DNA of 64,000 nt from Streptomyces mashuensis (GCF_014654785.1 NZ_BNBD01000006.1:124001-188000); one strand, 5' to 3'; numbered from the stretch's first letter, positions 7,960 through 17,127 are shown. The notes: generated by a model from the letters alone, not told the origin. A program made the numbers and translations.

Positions 7960-10165
7960 CCGCGGCCGGGCCGGGCACCTGCTCCGGTCCGGTCCGCCCG
8001 GTCCCCGCCGGAAGGGGTTCGGCCGGCTCGATGCTCAGGCGCGGCAGGCGCCGCTCCAGCCAGCCGGGCAGCCACCAGTTGGCCCGGCCCAGCAGGTGCA
8101 TCAGCGCGGGCACGAGCAGCGTGCGCAGCACGAACGCGTCCAGGGCCACGGCCGTGGCCAGGCCGATGCCGAACATGGCGATCACGCGGTCGCCGCTGAG
8201 CACGAACGCCAGGAACACCGAGATCATGATGACCGCCGCGGAGTTGATCACACGGCTGGTCTCGGCCAGGCCCACCCGGACCGCGCGCCGGTTGTCGCCG
8301 GACGCCAGCCACTCCTCGTACATCCGGCTGACCAGGAAGACCTGGTAGTCCATGGAGAGGCCGAAGAGGACGGAGACCATCACCACCGGCAGGAACGGCT
8401 CGACGGGTCCCGCGCGGCCCAGGCCGAGCAGTTCGCTGCCCCAGCCCCACTGGAACACGGCCACGACGACACCGAAGGACGAGGCGACGGCGGCGATGTT
8501 CATCACGGCCGCCTTCAGCGGTATGCCGATGCTGCGGAACGCCAGGAGCAGCAGCACGCAGCCCAGGGCCACCACGGTGCCCACGAACCACGGCAGCTTG
8601 CCGAGGATGACGGCGGCGAAGTCGTCGTAGGCGGCGGTGAGGCCGCCCACCCGCACCTCCGTCCCGGTGCCGTGGGTGGCCCGCGGCAGGACGTGGGTGC
8701 GCAGGCGGTCCACGAGGTCGCTGGTGGCGCGGGACTGCGGCGAGGTGGTGGGGACGACGGTGAGGACACCGGTGTCCCCGCTGCCGCTCAGGGTCACCGG
8801 GCTCACGGCGGCCACGCCGGGCGTGTGCCGGAGCGTGTCGGGCAGACGCTGGAAGGCCAGCCGCTCGGCGGCGCCGTCCAGCGGGGCGACGAGCGTCAGC
8901 GGCCCGTTGACGCCGGGACCGAAGCCCGCGGCCAGCAGGTCGTACGCCTGCCGGGTCGTGGCGCTGCGCGGCGCGCTGCCCTGGTCGGAGGTGCCCAGGT
9001 GGAGGGCGGACGTGGGCAGCGCCAGCAGCAGCATCACGCCGGCGGCCACGGCGCCCAGCTTGCGGGGGTGCCGCTCGACGAACGCCGCCCAGCGCGCGGC
9101 GGGACCCGTGGGGGGCTCCTCCGGCGCCGGGCCGCCCTCGGCCAGGCGCAGCCGCTCGCGGCGGCCCAGGGCGCGCTGCCCGATGTACGAGAGCAGCGCC
9201 GGCAGCAGCGTCACCGACGCGGCCACGGTCAGCACGACGGTCAGGGACGCGGCGACGGCCACGCCGGTGAGGAAGTCGAGGCGCAGCACGAGCATGCCCA
9301 GCAGGGCCACGCACACGGTGCCGCCGGCGAAGACGACGGCGCGCCCGGTGGTGGCGACGGCGCGTTCCGCGGCGAGCGGCACGGGCAGGCCGGCGCGCAG
9401 GCCCTTGCGGTGGCGGGTGACGATGAACAGGGCGTAGTCGATGCCGACGCCGAGGCCGATGAGGGTGCCCAGCATGGGGGCGAAGTCGGCGACGTGCATG
9501 AGGTGGCCGAGCAGGCTCGTGGCCATGGCGGCGGTGCCGACGCCGACGAGGGCGGTGGCGATGGGCAGCAGACTGGCGGCGAGCGAGCCGAAGACGAGGA
9601 GGAGGACGACGGCCGCGACGACCAGGCCGACGATCTCGCTGAGGTGGCTGCCGGTGCTCTGCCCGGCGGCCACGGCGCTGCCGCCGACCGCGACGTCCAG
9701 CCCGTCGCCGGCGGCGGCGCGGGCGGCCTTCACCACGCGGGCGACCTGGTCCGCACCGGGGGTGCCGGTGAAGGTCAGCGGGGCGTAGGCGGTGTGCCGG
9801 TCGGGGCTGATGCGGCCCTGTCCGGTGCCGGCGTACCGGCCGCCGTACGGGCTGTCGACGCCGGCCACTCCGGGGAGGGCGGCCACCTCGCGCAGCACGG
9901 CGGTCATGCGCTGCTCGACGGCGGCGGCGCGGACGGTTCCGGAGGTGGTGTGCCAGACGATGCGGTCGTCGCCGCCCTGGCCGGGGAAGGCGCGCTCCAG
10001 CAGGGCGGTGGCGCGGGCCGATTCGGTGCCGGGGACGCCGTAGTCGGCGGAGTAGGCGCTGCCGGCGGCGGTCGCGGCGGCGGTGGTGCCCAGGAGGGCC
10101 GCCAGCCACAGGAGGACGACGGCGAGGCGGCGGCGCAGGCACCACCGGGCAAGAGAGGTCATCAC
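7925..10165 (-). CDS. MMPL/RND-family exporter
   Basis: A 746-residue inner-membrane transporter with the two-fold RND layout. One span near the N-terminus (residues 12-34) is followed by a large extracytoplasmic loop. Five closely spaced spans (about 170-330) carry LIGLGVGIDYALFIVTRHR, the second extracytoplasmic loop follows, and the second span set carries LFGLSMDYQVFLVSRMYEEW. The paired GxxxDY motifs are the family's proton-relay signature. Substrate unknown; relatives export lipids or drugs. GTG at 10165 and ATG at 10162 are equally possible starts. A palindrome at 10185-10203 is a likely repressor site. Confidence 0.92.
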   Translation of the reverse strand: MMTSLARWCLRRRLAVVLLWLAALLGTTAAATAAGSAYSADYGVPGTESARATALLERAFPGQGGDDRIVWHTTSGTVRAAAVEQRMTAVLREVAALPGVAGVDSPYGGRYAGTGQGRISPDRHTAYAPLTFTGTPGADQVARVVKAARAAAGDGLDVAVGGSAVAAGQSTGSHLSEIVGLVVAAVVLLLVFGSLAASLLPIATALVGVGTAAMATSLLGHLMHVADFAPMLGTLIGLGVGIDYALFIVTRHRKGLRAGLPVPLAAERAVATTGRAVVFAGGTVCVALLGMLVLRLDFLTGVAVAASLTVVLTVAASVTLLPALLSYIGQRALGRRERLRLAEGGPAPEEPPTGPAARWAAFVERHPRKLGAVAAGVMLLLALPTSALHLGTSDQGSAPRSATTRQAYDLLAAGFGPGVNGPLTLVAPLDGAAERLAFQRLPDTLRHTPGVAAVSPVTLSGSGDTGVLTVVPTTSPQSRATSDLVDRLRTHVLPRATHGTGTEVRVGGLTAAYDDFAAVILGKLPWFVGTVVALGCVLLLLAFRSIGIPLKAAVMNIAAVASSFGVVVAVFQWGWGSELLGLGRAGPVEPFLPVVMVSVLFGLSMDYQVFLVSRMYEEWLASGDNRRAVRVGLAETSRVINSAAVIMISVFLAFVLSGDRVIAMFGIGLATAVALDAFVLRTLLVPALMHLLGRANWWLPGWLERRLPRLSIEPAEPLPAGTGRTGPEQVPGPAAVTERREEPAAV

Positions 10166-10184
10166 CGGTCCACCGATTCCCCGG

Positions 10185-10203
10185 GTATCGAACGCGTCGA
10201 TAC
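10185..10203. promoter_or_regulatory. Palindromic operator candidate upstream of the MMPL exporter
   Basis: GTATCGA - 5 bases - TCGATAC is a perfect 7+7 inverted repeat ending 20 bases before the exporter start. Its size and place are typical of a TetR-family operator. No TetR gene is adjacent, so the regulator would act in trans. This is inferred from symmetry only. Confidence 0.5.
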
Positions 10204-10368
10204 AGCCGGGAAAACGACCCGTGCCGTCCGACCGCTGGGCAGCTGGGCGAGGGCGCGTCCGAGGGGTCGGTGCGGGCCCGTCGCCCTACTGTGGCAGCCG
10301 GAAAAGATCCTTTGTCCTCTTTGTGGGTGACACCACACGGACGGGAGGAATGCGCGGGACTCCCGGGG

Positions 10369-10974
10369 TCAGTGGAAGCCGCGCCAGTCGTGCGCCACGT
10401 CGACGACGACGTGGTCGCCGCTCTGGAAGACGCGGAACGGCAGCCGCGCCCGGACCCCGAGGCCCACCTGGGTGTCGCCCTCGAAGCTGCCGGCGAAGCG
10501 GGTGTCGCGGAAGGTGCGGTAGCCGGAGACGTCGACGCCGGGCAGCGGTTCCTTCACCTTGCCGTCGTAGGTGGGCCGGCCGGTGGCGGGGTCGTAGCCG
10601 GGCGCGGCCACGCGGACTTCGAGGACCGCGCCGCCGCCCACCGGGATCACGTCGCCGGAGCCGTCCTGGCGCAGGGCGTCGACGTAGCGGACGTGGTAGC
10701 CGATGGGGCCGCCGGTGTGCGGGCCCAGCACGTCGAAGACGATGCGGTCGTAGCAGGCGTGCCGGCCGGTTCTGACGTCCCGCAGCGGCCTGTAGTCGGT
10801 GGTGGTGCTCGCCTTGGGGAGGCTTCCCCAGCCGGCGGCGCACGCCTCGGCGCGCGCGGCCGCCGATGCCGTCACCGGTGCCGTTCCCGCCGCAGCCGTA
10901 GCGGCCGGCAGCGTCGCCGCCAGTCCGGCGCCTGCCAGCAGGAGTGCCGCCCGTTGCACGATCGACCGTCGCAT
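10369..10974 (-). CDS. Secreted AMIN-like domain protein
   Basis: 201 residues with an N-terminal signal peptide (MRRSIVQRAALLLAGAGLAA, cleavage probably near residue 30-45). The mature part carries CAAGWGSLPK, then YDRIVFDVLGP, YHVRYVDAL and VVVDVAHDWRGF. This layout of beta strands with a DRIVFD core is typical of the actinobacterial AMIN-like secreted proteins. AMIN domains often bind cell-wall polymers (established), so a wall-associated role is plausible but unproven. GGGGGT lies 4 bases before ATG. It stands alone between the MMPL gene and the gat terminator. Confidence 0.75.
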   Translation of the reverse strand: MRRSIVQRAALLLAGAGLAATLPAATAAAGTAPVTASAAARAEACAAGWGSLPKASTTTDYRPLRDVRTGRHACYDRIVFDVLGPHTGGPIGYHVRYVDALRQDGSGDVIPVGGGAVLEVRVAAPGYDPATGRPTYDGKVKEPLPGVDVSGYRTFRDTRFAGSFEGDTQVGLGVRARLPFRVFQSGDHVVVDVAHDWRGFH

Positions 10975-11113
10975 TGCTACCCCCAGCCTCTGGTGCGGGC
11001 GCATGGCGGGCCCGCTGTCGCGATCCTGCCGGACCGTTCCTCCCGAGGGGAGCGGTACCGGCAAAATCCGGCCAACAGGGGACATACCCAGCAGGATTGA
11101 CGGCAAAGACGGC

Positions 11114-11149
11114 ACAGGGGCCGCCCCTCCGGAGAGGGACGGCCCCTGT
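11114..11149 (-). terminator. Terminator hairpin after gatB
   Basis: ACAGGGGCCG / CGGCCCCTGT forms a 10-bp stem with a nested CCTCTCC-type stem inside. It lies 20 bases after the gatB stop. There is no long T run, as is common in Streptomyces terminators. It probably ends the gatCAB transcript. Confidence 0.7.
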
Positions 11150-11168
11150 CGCCGTGTTGACGGCCGCG

Positions 11169-12677
11169 TCAGCCCTCGACGCCGAGCTTCTCCAGGATCA
11201 GCTCGCGCACGCGCGCCGCGTCGGCCTGGCCACGGGTGGCCTTCATGACCGCGCCGACGAGCGCACCCGCCGCGGCGACCTTGCCGCCGCGGATCTTGTC
11301 CGCGATGGCGGCGTTGGCGGCGATGGCCTCGTCCACGGCGGTGCCCAGGGCACTGTCGTCGGACACCAGCTTCAGGCCGCGCTTCTCCACGACCTCGTCC
11401 GGCTCGCCCTCGCCGGCCAGCACGCCCTCGAACACCTGGCGGGCCAGCTTGTCGTTGAGCGAACCGTCGGCGACGAGCGCGGCGATCCGGGCGACCTGCG
11501 CCGGGGTGACCGGCAGCGCCGAGAGGGCCACGCCCTCCTCGTTGGCGCGGCGGGCCAGCTCGCCCATCCACCACTTGCGGGCGGCGGCGGAGTCGGCACC
11601 GGCCTCGATGGTGGCCTCGATCAGGTCGACGGCACCGGCGTTGAGGATCGACTGCATGTCGTGCTGCGAGACGCCCCACTCCTCGCGCAGCCGGTTGCGG
11701 CGGACGCGCGGCAGCTCGGGCAGGCCCTTGCGCAGCTCCTCCACCCACGCGCGCGCGGGCGCGACCGGCACCAGGTCCGGCTCGGGGAAGTAGCGGTAGT
11801 CCTCGGCCTCTTCCTTGATGCGGCCGGAGGTGGTGGAGCCGTCGTCCTCGTGGAAGTGACGGGTCTCCTGCACGATCGTGCCGCCGGAGGTCAGGACCGC
11901 CGCGTGGCGCATGATCTCGTAGCGGGTGGCGCGCTCGACGGACCGCAGCGAGTTGACGTTCTTCGTCTCGGAGCGCGTGCCGAACCGGTCGGCGCCCTTC
12001 GGCATCAGCGACAGGTTGACGTCGCAGCGCATCTGGCCCATCTCCATGCGGGCCTCGGAGACGCCCAGGGAACGGATCAGCTCGCGCAGCTCGGCGACGT
12101 ACGCCTTGGCGACCTCGGGGGCGCGCTCGCCGGCACCGGTGATCGGCTTGGTGACGATCTCGATCAGCGGGATGCCGGCCCGGTTGTAGTCGAGCAGGGA
12201 GTGGGACGCGCCGTGGATACGGCCCGTGGCACCGCCCACGTGCGTGGACTTGCCGGTGTCCTCCTCCATGTGGGCGCGCTCGATCTCCACGCGGAAGATC
12301 TCGCCGTCCTCCAGCTGGACGTCCAGGTAGCCGTTGAAGGCGATCGGCTCGTCGTACTGCGAGGTCTGGAAGTTCTTCGGCATGTCCGGATAGAAGTAGT
12401 TCTTCCGGGCGAAGCGGCACCACTCGGCGATCTCGCAGTGCAGCGCGAGACCGATCTTGATGGCGGACTCCACGCCGGCCGCGTTGACGACCGGGAGGGA
12501 GCCGGGCAGGCCGAGGCAGGTGGGGCAGGTCTGCGAGTTGGGCTCGGCGCCCAGTGCGGTGGAGCACCCGCAGAACATCTTGGTCTTGGTGCCGAGCTCG
12601 ACGTGCACCTCGAGACCCATGACGGGCTCGAAGGTCGCCAGCGCGTCCTCGTACGACACCAGTTCAGTGACGGTCAC
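11169..12677 (-). CDS. gatB: Asp-tRNA(Asn)/Glu-tRNA(Gln) amidotransferase subunit B
   Basis: 502 residues, the usual GatB length. This tRNA-binding and kinase subunit activates the misacylated Glu/Asp on tRNA before amidation. Visible are the N-terminal PVMGLEVHVELGTKTKMFC with zinc-site cysteines (MFCGCS and QTCPTCLGLPG), GIPLIEIVTKP and EMGQMRCDVNLSL. The C-terminal helical YqeY-like tail ends ATRGQADAARVRELILEKL. It is the last gene of the gatC-gatA-small protein-gatB group, 24 bases after the small gene. Confidence 0.97.
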   Translation of the reverse strand: MTVTELVSYEDALATFEPVMGLEVHVELGTKTKMFCGCSTALGAEPNSQTCPTCLGLPGSLPVVNAAGVESAIKIGLALHCEIAEWCRFARKNYFYPDMPKNFQTSQYDEPIAFNGYLDVQLEDGEIFRVEIERAHMEEDTGKSTHVGGATGRIHGASHSLLDYNRAGIPLIEIVTKPITGAGERAPEVAKAYVAELRELIRSLGVSEARMEMGQMRCDVNLSLMPKGADRFGTRSETKNVNSLRSVERATRYEIMRHAAVLTSGGTIVQETRHFHEDDGSTTSGRIKEEAEDYRYFPEPDLVPVAPARAWVEELRKGLPELPRVRRNRLREEWGVSQHDMQSILNAGAVDLIEATIEAGADSAAARKWWMGELARRANEEGVALSALPVTPAQVARIAALVADGSLNDKLARQVFEGVLAGEGEPDEVVEKRGLKLVSDDSALGTAVDEAIAANAAIADKIRGGKVAAAGALVGAVMKATRGQADAARVRELILEKLGVEG

Positions 12678-12701
12678 GGAAATTTACCTCTCAGTCCCGG
12701 C

Positions 12702-12956
12702 TCAGCCCGCGAGGACGTCGTCGCTGTTCATGCGGCGCAGCTCGCGGACGAGCAGGGCGACGCCGGTGACGATGGCGGCGGCGGACACGACCGCGTCGAC
12801 GAGCTGGAGCGTGTCCTGCTCGGTACGGGCGGACTTCGCCTGCTTGACCACGCTCACCGCGCCGAACAGCGTGGTGCCGATCGACAGGTACGTGCCGGCC
12901 TTCGACTTCTTGAAGCCCTTGGCCTTCTTCAGCGCGCTCTTCTTGTCACCACTCAC
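12702..12956 (-). CDS. Small membrane protein inserted in the gat operon (84 aa)
   Basis: 84 residues beginning VSGDKKSALKKAKGFKKSKA, a strongly basic Lys-rich head. One or two hydrophobic segments follow (about residues 22-36 and 53-66), with an Arg-rich RELRRMN tail. GTG at 12956 overlaps the gatA stop as GTGA, and GGAGGAGG lies upstream inside gatA, so translation is probably coupled to gatA. It sits between gatA and gatB and is likely a membrane-associated protein of unknown role. Confidence 0.8.
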   Translation of the reverse strand: MSGDKKSALKKAKGFKKSKAGTYLSIGTTLFGAVSVVKQAKSARTEQDTLQLVDAVVSAAAIVTGVALLVRELRRMNSDDVLAG

Positions 12957-14446
12957 AGCGACGGTGCCTCCTCCAGCAGTCGGTGGCCCCAGCGCTCGGT
13001 GAACGCGGCCTCGACCGCGGCACCGACCTTGTAGAGCCGGTCGTCCTTCATGGCGGGCGCGATGATCTGCAGGCCGACCGGGAGACCGTCCTCCGGCGCG
13101 AGGCCGCAGGGCAGCGACATGGCCGCGTTGCCCGCGAGGTTGGTCGGGATGGTGCACAGGTCGGCGAGGTACATCGCCATCGGGTCGTCGACACGCTCGC
13201 CGATGGCGAAGGCGGTGGTCGGCGTGGTCGGCGAGACGATCACGTCGACCTGCTCGAACGCCGCGTCGAAGTCGCGCGAGATGAGCGTGCGGACCTTCTG
13301 CGCGGAGCCGTAGTACGCGTCGTAGTAGCCGGAGCTCAGGGCGTAGGTGCCCAGCATGACGCGGCGCTTGACCTCGGCGCCGAAGCCGGCCTCGCGGGTG
13401 AGGGCGGTGACGTCCTCGGCGGAGCGGGTGCCGTCGTCGCCGGTCCGCAGCCCGTAGCGCAGGCCGTCGAAGCGGGCGAGGTTCGAGGAGCACTCGGAGG
13501 GCGCGATGAGGTAGTACGCGGCCAGCGCCAGGTCGAACGACGGGCAGTCCAGCTCGACGATCTCGGCGCCGAGCTCCTTCAGCAGCTCGACGGACTCGTC
13601 GAAGCGCTGCAGGACGCCGGCCTGGTAGCCCTCGCCGCGGAACTGCTTGACGACGCCGACGCGCATGCCCTGGACGGAGCCGTTGCGGGCGGCCTCGACG
13701 ACCGGCGGCACCGGGGCGTCGACGGAGGTGGAGTCGAGCGGGTCGTGACCGGCGATGACCTCGTGCAGCAGGGCCGCGTCGAGGACCGTACGGGCACAGG
13801 GGCCGCCCTGGTCGAGCGAGGAGGAGAAGGCCACCATGCCGTAGCGGGAGACCGCGCCGTAGGTCGGCTTGACGCCGACGGTGCCGGTGACGGCGGCGGG
13901 CTGGCGGATGGAGCCGCCGGTGTCCGTGCCGATGGCCAGCGGCGCCTCGTAGGCGGCGAGGGCGGCGGAGGAGCCGCCGCCGGAACCGCCGGGGATCTTG
14001 GTGAGGTCCCAGGGGTTGCCGGTGGGGCCGTAGGCGCTGTTCTCGGTGGAGGACCCCATGGCGAACTCGTCCATGTTGGTCTTGCCGAGGATGACGACGT
14101 CGGCGTCCTTCAGCCGGCGCGTCAGGGTGGCGTCGTACGGCGGGATCCAGCCCTCGAGGATCTTCGATCCGACGGTGGTGGGGACGCCCTTGGTGGTGAA
14201 GATGTCCTTCAGCGCCAGCGGGACGCCCGCGAGCGGGCCGAGCTTCTCGCCGCGCTCGCGCTTGGCGTCGACCTCACGGGCCTGGGCGAGGGCGCCCTCG
14301 CGGTCGACGTGCAGGAAGGCGTGCACCTTCTCGTCGACGGCCTCGATGCGGGCCAGGTGGGCCTCGGTGACCTGGACGGCCGTGAGCTCGCCGGAGGCGA
14401 TCTTCTCGGCGATCTCGGCCGCGGTGAGCTTGATGATGTCCGTCAC
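12953..14446 (-). CDS. gatA: Asp-tRNA(Asn)/Glu-tRNA(Gln) amidotransferase subunit A
   Basis: 497 residues, an amidase-signature enzyme that releases ammonia from glutamine for tRNA amidation. The Ser-cisSer-Lys catalytic set is visible: the lysine in LALKDIFTTKG and the serines in IPGGSGGGSSAALAA and GTDTGGSIRQPAA. The C-terminal PTTPTTAF and GLPVGLQIIAPA are family signatures. It starts 4 bases after gatC ends and overlaps the next small gene, so the operon is tightly coupled. Confidence 0.97.
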   Translation of the reverse strand: MTDIIKLTAAEIAEKIASGELTAVQVTEAHLARIEAVDEKVHAFLHVDREGALAQAREVDAKRERGEKLGPLAGVPLALKDIFTTKGVPTTVGSKILEGWIPPYDATLTRRLKDADVVILGKTNMDEFAMGSSTENSAYGPTGNPWDLTKIPGGSGGGSSAALAAYEAPLAIGTDTGGSIRQPAAVTGTVGVKPTYGAVSRYGMVAFSSSLDQGGPCARTVLDAALLHEVIAGHDPLDSTSVDAPVPPVVEAARNGSVQGMRVGVVKQFRGEGYQAGVLQRFDESVELLKELGAEIVELDCPSFDLALAAYYLIAPSECSSNLARFDGLRYGLRTGDDGTRSAEDVTALTREAGFGAEVKRRVMLGTYALSSGYYDAYYGSAQKVRTLISRDFDAAFEQVDVIVSPTTPTTAFAIGERVDDPMAMYLADLCTIPTNLAGNAAMSLPCGLAPEDGLPVGLQIIAPAMKDDRLYKVGAAVEAAFTERWGHRLLEEAPSL

Positions 14447-14450
14447 GATC

Positions 14451-14747
14451 TCAGTCCTCCCCCAGGATCTGCGGCACCTTGAAACGCTGCTGCTCCTGGG
14501 CGGGGGCGCCGGAGAGCGCCTCCTGGGGCGTCAGCGACGGACGGACCTCGTCCGGGCGCATGACATTGGTCAGCGGCAGCGGGTGGGAGGTCGGGGGGAC
14601 GTCCTCGGCGGCCACATCGGAAACGCGGGCGACCGCGCCGATGATCACGTCGAGCTGTTCGGCGAAGTGGTCGAGCTCTTCGGCCTTCAGCTCCAGACGC
14701 GACAGCCGGGCGAGGTGGGCGACCTCCTCGCGCGTGATGCCAGGCAT
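14451..14747 (-). CDS. gatC: Asp-tRNA(Asn)/Glu-tRNA(Gln) amidotransferase subunit C
   Basis: 98 residues, the small subunit that wraps around and stabilises GatA in the GatCAB complex. It begins MPGITREEVAHLARLSRLEL, the typical GatC N-terminal helix, and has VMRPDEVRPSLTPQEAL in the C-terminal half. First gene of the operon. An AT-richer stretch (14766-14795, TATACG on the minus strand) may hold the promoter. Confidence 0.95.
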   Translation of the reverse strand: MPGITREEVAHLARLSRLELKAEELDHFAEQLDVIIGAVARVSDVAAEDVPPTSHPLPLTNVMRPDEVRPSLTPQEALSGAPAQEQQRFKVPQILGED

Positions 14748-14847
14748 GCAGCGATCCTCAAGGGTGGGCGTATAGGTTTCGCCCCAATCCTATGGCTCCG
14801 CGTGCCATGCCCGCGAAACGCTTTCCGCCGCCGCCCTGCCGGGACGG

Positions 14848-16950
14848 CTACGTCACCGGCTGGTCCGCCGCGCCGGCGGGGTCCGCGGCGGGCACGGCCT
14901 CGGCGGCGACCGGGGGGCGCCGGCCGGCCCCGCTGCGCAGCCGCAGCCACGCCGTGGTCTCGTCCGGCGGCATTGCGGCGGCCACCAGCCAGCCCTGCAC
15001 CGCGTCGCAGCCCAGGTCGCGCAGGCGTTCCCAGGTCTCGTCGTCCTCGACGCCCTCGGCGACGACGAGCAGGCCCAGCGAGTGGGCGAGGTCGAGGGTG
15101 CAGCGGACGATCTCCGCGTCCTCGTTGTCGATGGCCAGCCGGGCGACGAAGGAGCGGTCGATCTTCAGCTCGCTCACCGGCAGCCGGCGCAGGTGCACCA
15201 GCGAGGAGTAGCCGGTGCCGAAATCGTCCAGGGACATCTTCACGCCGTGGCCGGTCAGCCCGGCCAGCGTGTCGGCGGCCCGCTGGGGGTCCTCCAGCAG
15301 GACGTGCTCGGTTATCTCCAGCTGCAGGGCGCCGGCGGGGACGCCGTGCCGGGCGAGCCGGGCGGCGACGGACCCGGCGAAGCCGGGGGTGTGGACGTCG
15401 CGCGGGGAGACGTTGACCGCCACCGGGACCTCCAGGCCCATGGCCCACCACTTGGCGACCTGGCCGAGCGCGGTCTCCAGGACGTACTCGGTGAGCCGCG
15501 GCATCAGGCCGGAGGACTCGGCGATGGCGATGAACTCGTCGGGCGAGACCCGGCCGCGCTCGGGGTGCACCCAGCGCACCAGGGCCTCCAGGCCCTCGAC
15601 GTGGCCGTCGAAGGCGACCTTGGGCTGGTAGTGCAGTTCGACCTGGCCGGCGTCCAGGGCCCGGCGGAGGTCGCCGAGCAGGCCGAGGCGGTCGGGCGTG
15701 TTGCCGTCGCGGCGGGCCTCGTAGACCTCGACGCCGCTGCGGTCCCGCTTGGCCTGGTACATGGCGACGTCGGCGCGGCGCAGCAGCCCTTCGGCGTCGA
15801 GGGCGTGGTCGGGGTAGACGGCGACGCCGGCGCTGGCCTCCAGGACGAGGGTGAGGCCGTCGAGGTCGAGGGGCGAGCCGAGGTCGGCGACCAGTGCGCG
15901 GGCCACCCGCTGGGCGCCGGTGAGCGAGTCGGCGCTGGGCAGCAGTACGGCGAACTCGTCGCCGCCGAGCCGGGCGGCCTCGGCGTCGCGCGGGAGGGCG
16001 AGGCGCAGGCGTTCCGCTATCTGGAGCAGCAGCCGGTCGCCGGCGAGGTGGCCGAGGGTGTCGTTGACGGAACGGAACCGGTCGAGGTCGATCAGGACGA
16101 GCGCGGCCCGGTCGCCGGCGCGCTCGGCCTCGTCGAGGGCGGTCCAGGTGCGCTCCAGGAGCCACTGCCGGTTGGGCAGCCCGGTGAGCGGGTCGCGCAG
16201 CTGTTCCTCGGCGCGGGCGCGGGCGATCCACAGGGTGGAGTCCAGGGCGATCAGCGGGACGGCGAAGAGCGGGAGCAGCAGCGGGGTGTGGTCGGCGACG
16301 ACGGTGATGAGCGGGGCGAGGCCGAGGAGGGCGATGCCGACGAGCGCCTGCCGGACGAGGGCGGTGCGGGCGATGCTGGTCAGCGGGGCGCGCGGGGCCA
16401 TGGCGTACCAGAGCAGGGCACGCGTGACGGCGAGGTGGAGGAAGGCGGCGAGGGCGATCTGCGGCGCGGCGACGGGCTGCCAGGTGTCGGGCAGCCAGGG
16501 CTCCTCGACGGTGGGGGTGACGCCCCAGGCGGCGAGGGAGAGCCCGGCGACGGCGATGCCGAGGACGTCGGCGGCGCCGTGGACTAACGCCTGTCGCCAG
16601 CGGTGGTGCCGGGCGAGGGAGACGAGGGCCACGACGGCGATGCCGATGAGGGCGGAGGGCAGCCAGCCGTAGAGGAGCAGCACGGCCAGGGTGAGGGCGG
16701 CACCGGAGCCGGTGCCGCCCCACCAGCGGTCGCGGCCGAGGGCGACCAGGTGGACGACGATGAGGCCGGTGAGGACGGCCAGGGACACGCCCGTGGCGCC
16801 GCCGGGGAAGAGGGCCCGGCCGGCGCTGACGGCCCGGCAGACGCCGCCGGCGAGGACCGCCGCGGCCAGTCCCGCACAGACCGTCGGCAGCGCGGGTGGG
16901 GACACCCGGCGCTGCCGTGATGCCGGTTCGGCGCTGTCGGTGGGTTTCAT
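14848..16950 (-). CDS. rmdB: Membrane GGDEF-EAL c-di-GMP enzyme (RmdB type)
   Basis: 700 residues. The N-terminal third (about 20-190) is hydrophobic with several spans, then a GGDEF domain (GGDEF at 329-333) and an EAL domain with EALVRW from 455. Downstream EAL residues are intact: LEITEH, DDFGTGYSS and LKIDRSF. Both synthesis and hydrolysis of c-di-GMP are therefore possible, unlike the protein at 1375-4320. The position next to ligA and gatCAB matches S. coelicolor RmdB (SCO5495), a phosphodiesterase shown to affect colony morphology; that assignment is from memory of gene order. ATG at 16950 with GAGAGGGA upstream is preferred over an upstream in-frame ATG at 17109, which would add a non-conserved-looking Arg-rich tail. 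Confidence 0.88.
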   Translation of the reverse strand: MKPTDSAEPASRQRRVSPPALPTVCAGLAAAVLAGGVCRAVSAGRALFPGGATGVSLAVLTGLIVVHLVALGRDRWWGGTGSGAALTLAVLLLYGWLPSALIGIAVVALVSLARHHRWRQALVHGAADVLGIAVAGLSLAAWGVTPTVEEPWLPDTWQPVAAPQIALAAFLHLAVTRALLWYAMAPRAPLTSIARTALVRQALVGIALLGLAPLITVVADHTPLLLPLFAVPLIALDSTLWIARARAEEQLRDPLTGLPNRQWLLERTWTALDEAERAGDRAALVLIDLDRFRSVNDTLGHLAGDRLLLQIAERLRLALPRDAEAARLGGDEFAVLLPSADSLTGAQRVARALVADLGSPLDLDGLTLVLEASAGVAVYPDHALDAEGLLRRADVAMYQAKRDRSGVEVYEARRDGNTPDRLGLLGDLRRALDAGQVELHYQPKVAFDGHVEGLEALVRWVHPERGRVSPDEFIAIAESSGLMPRLTEYVLETALGQVAKWWAMGLEVPVAVNVSPRDVHTPGFAGSVAARLARHGVPAGALQLEITEHVLLEDPQRAADTLAGLTGHGVKMSLDDFGTGYSSLVHLRRLPVSELKIDRSFVARLAIDNEDAEIVRCTLDLAHSLGLLVVAEGVEDDETWERLRDLGCDAVQGWLVAAAMPPDETTAWLRLRSGAGRRPPVAAEAVPAADPAGAADQPVT

Positions 16951-17098
16951 GCCCGTCCCTCTCACAGCCGGCGGTGCCCGCGCCACGGCAGGCGCACATC
17001 TCAACAGTAGGCCGCAGGAGGCTACGGCGGGCAGCGATCGGCAGCGGTTGCCCGAATGCGATCCGGCCGTCTGCAGCCGTTCCGTACGCGCTGTAGGG

Positions 17099-17127
17099 GT
17101 AATGCCCACTGACTATGCGGGCATTAC
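17099..17127. terminator. Hairpin overlapping the ligA stop codon
   Basis: GTAATGCCC - 11 bases - GGGCATTAC is a perfect 9-bp inverted repeat whose one arm contains the ligA stop codon. It may terminate ligA or protect its 3' end. There is no T run. Confidence 0.45.
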
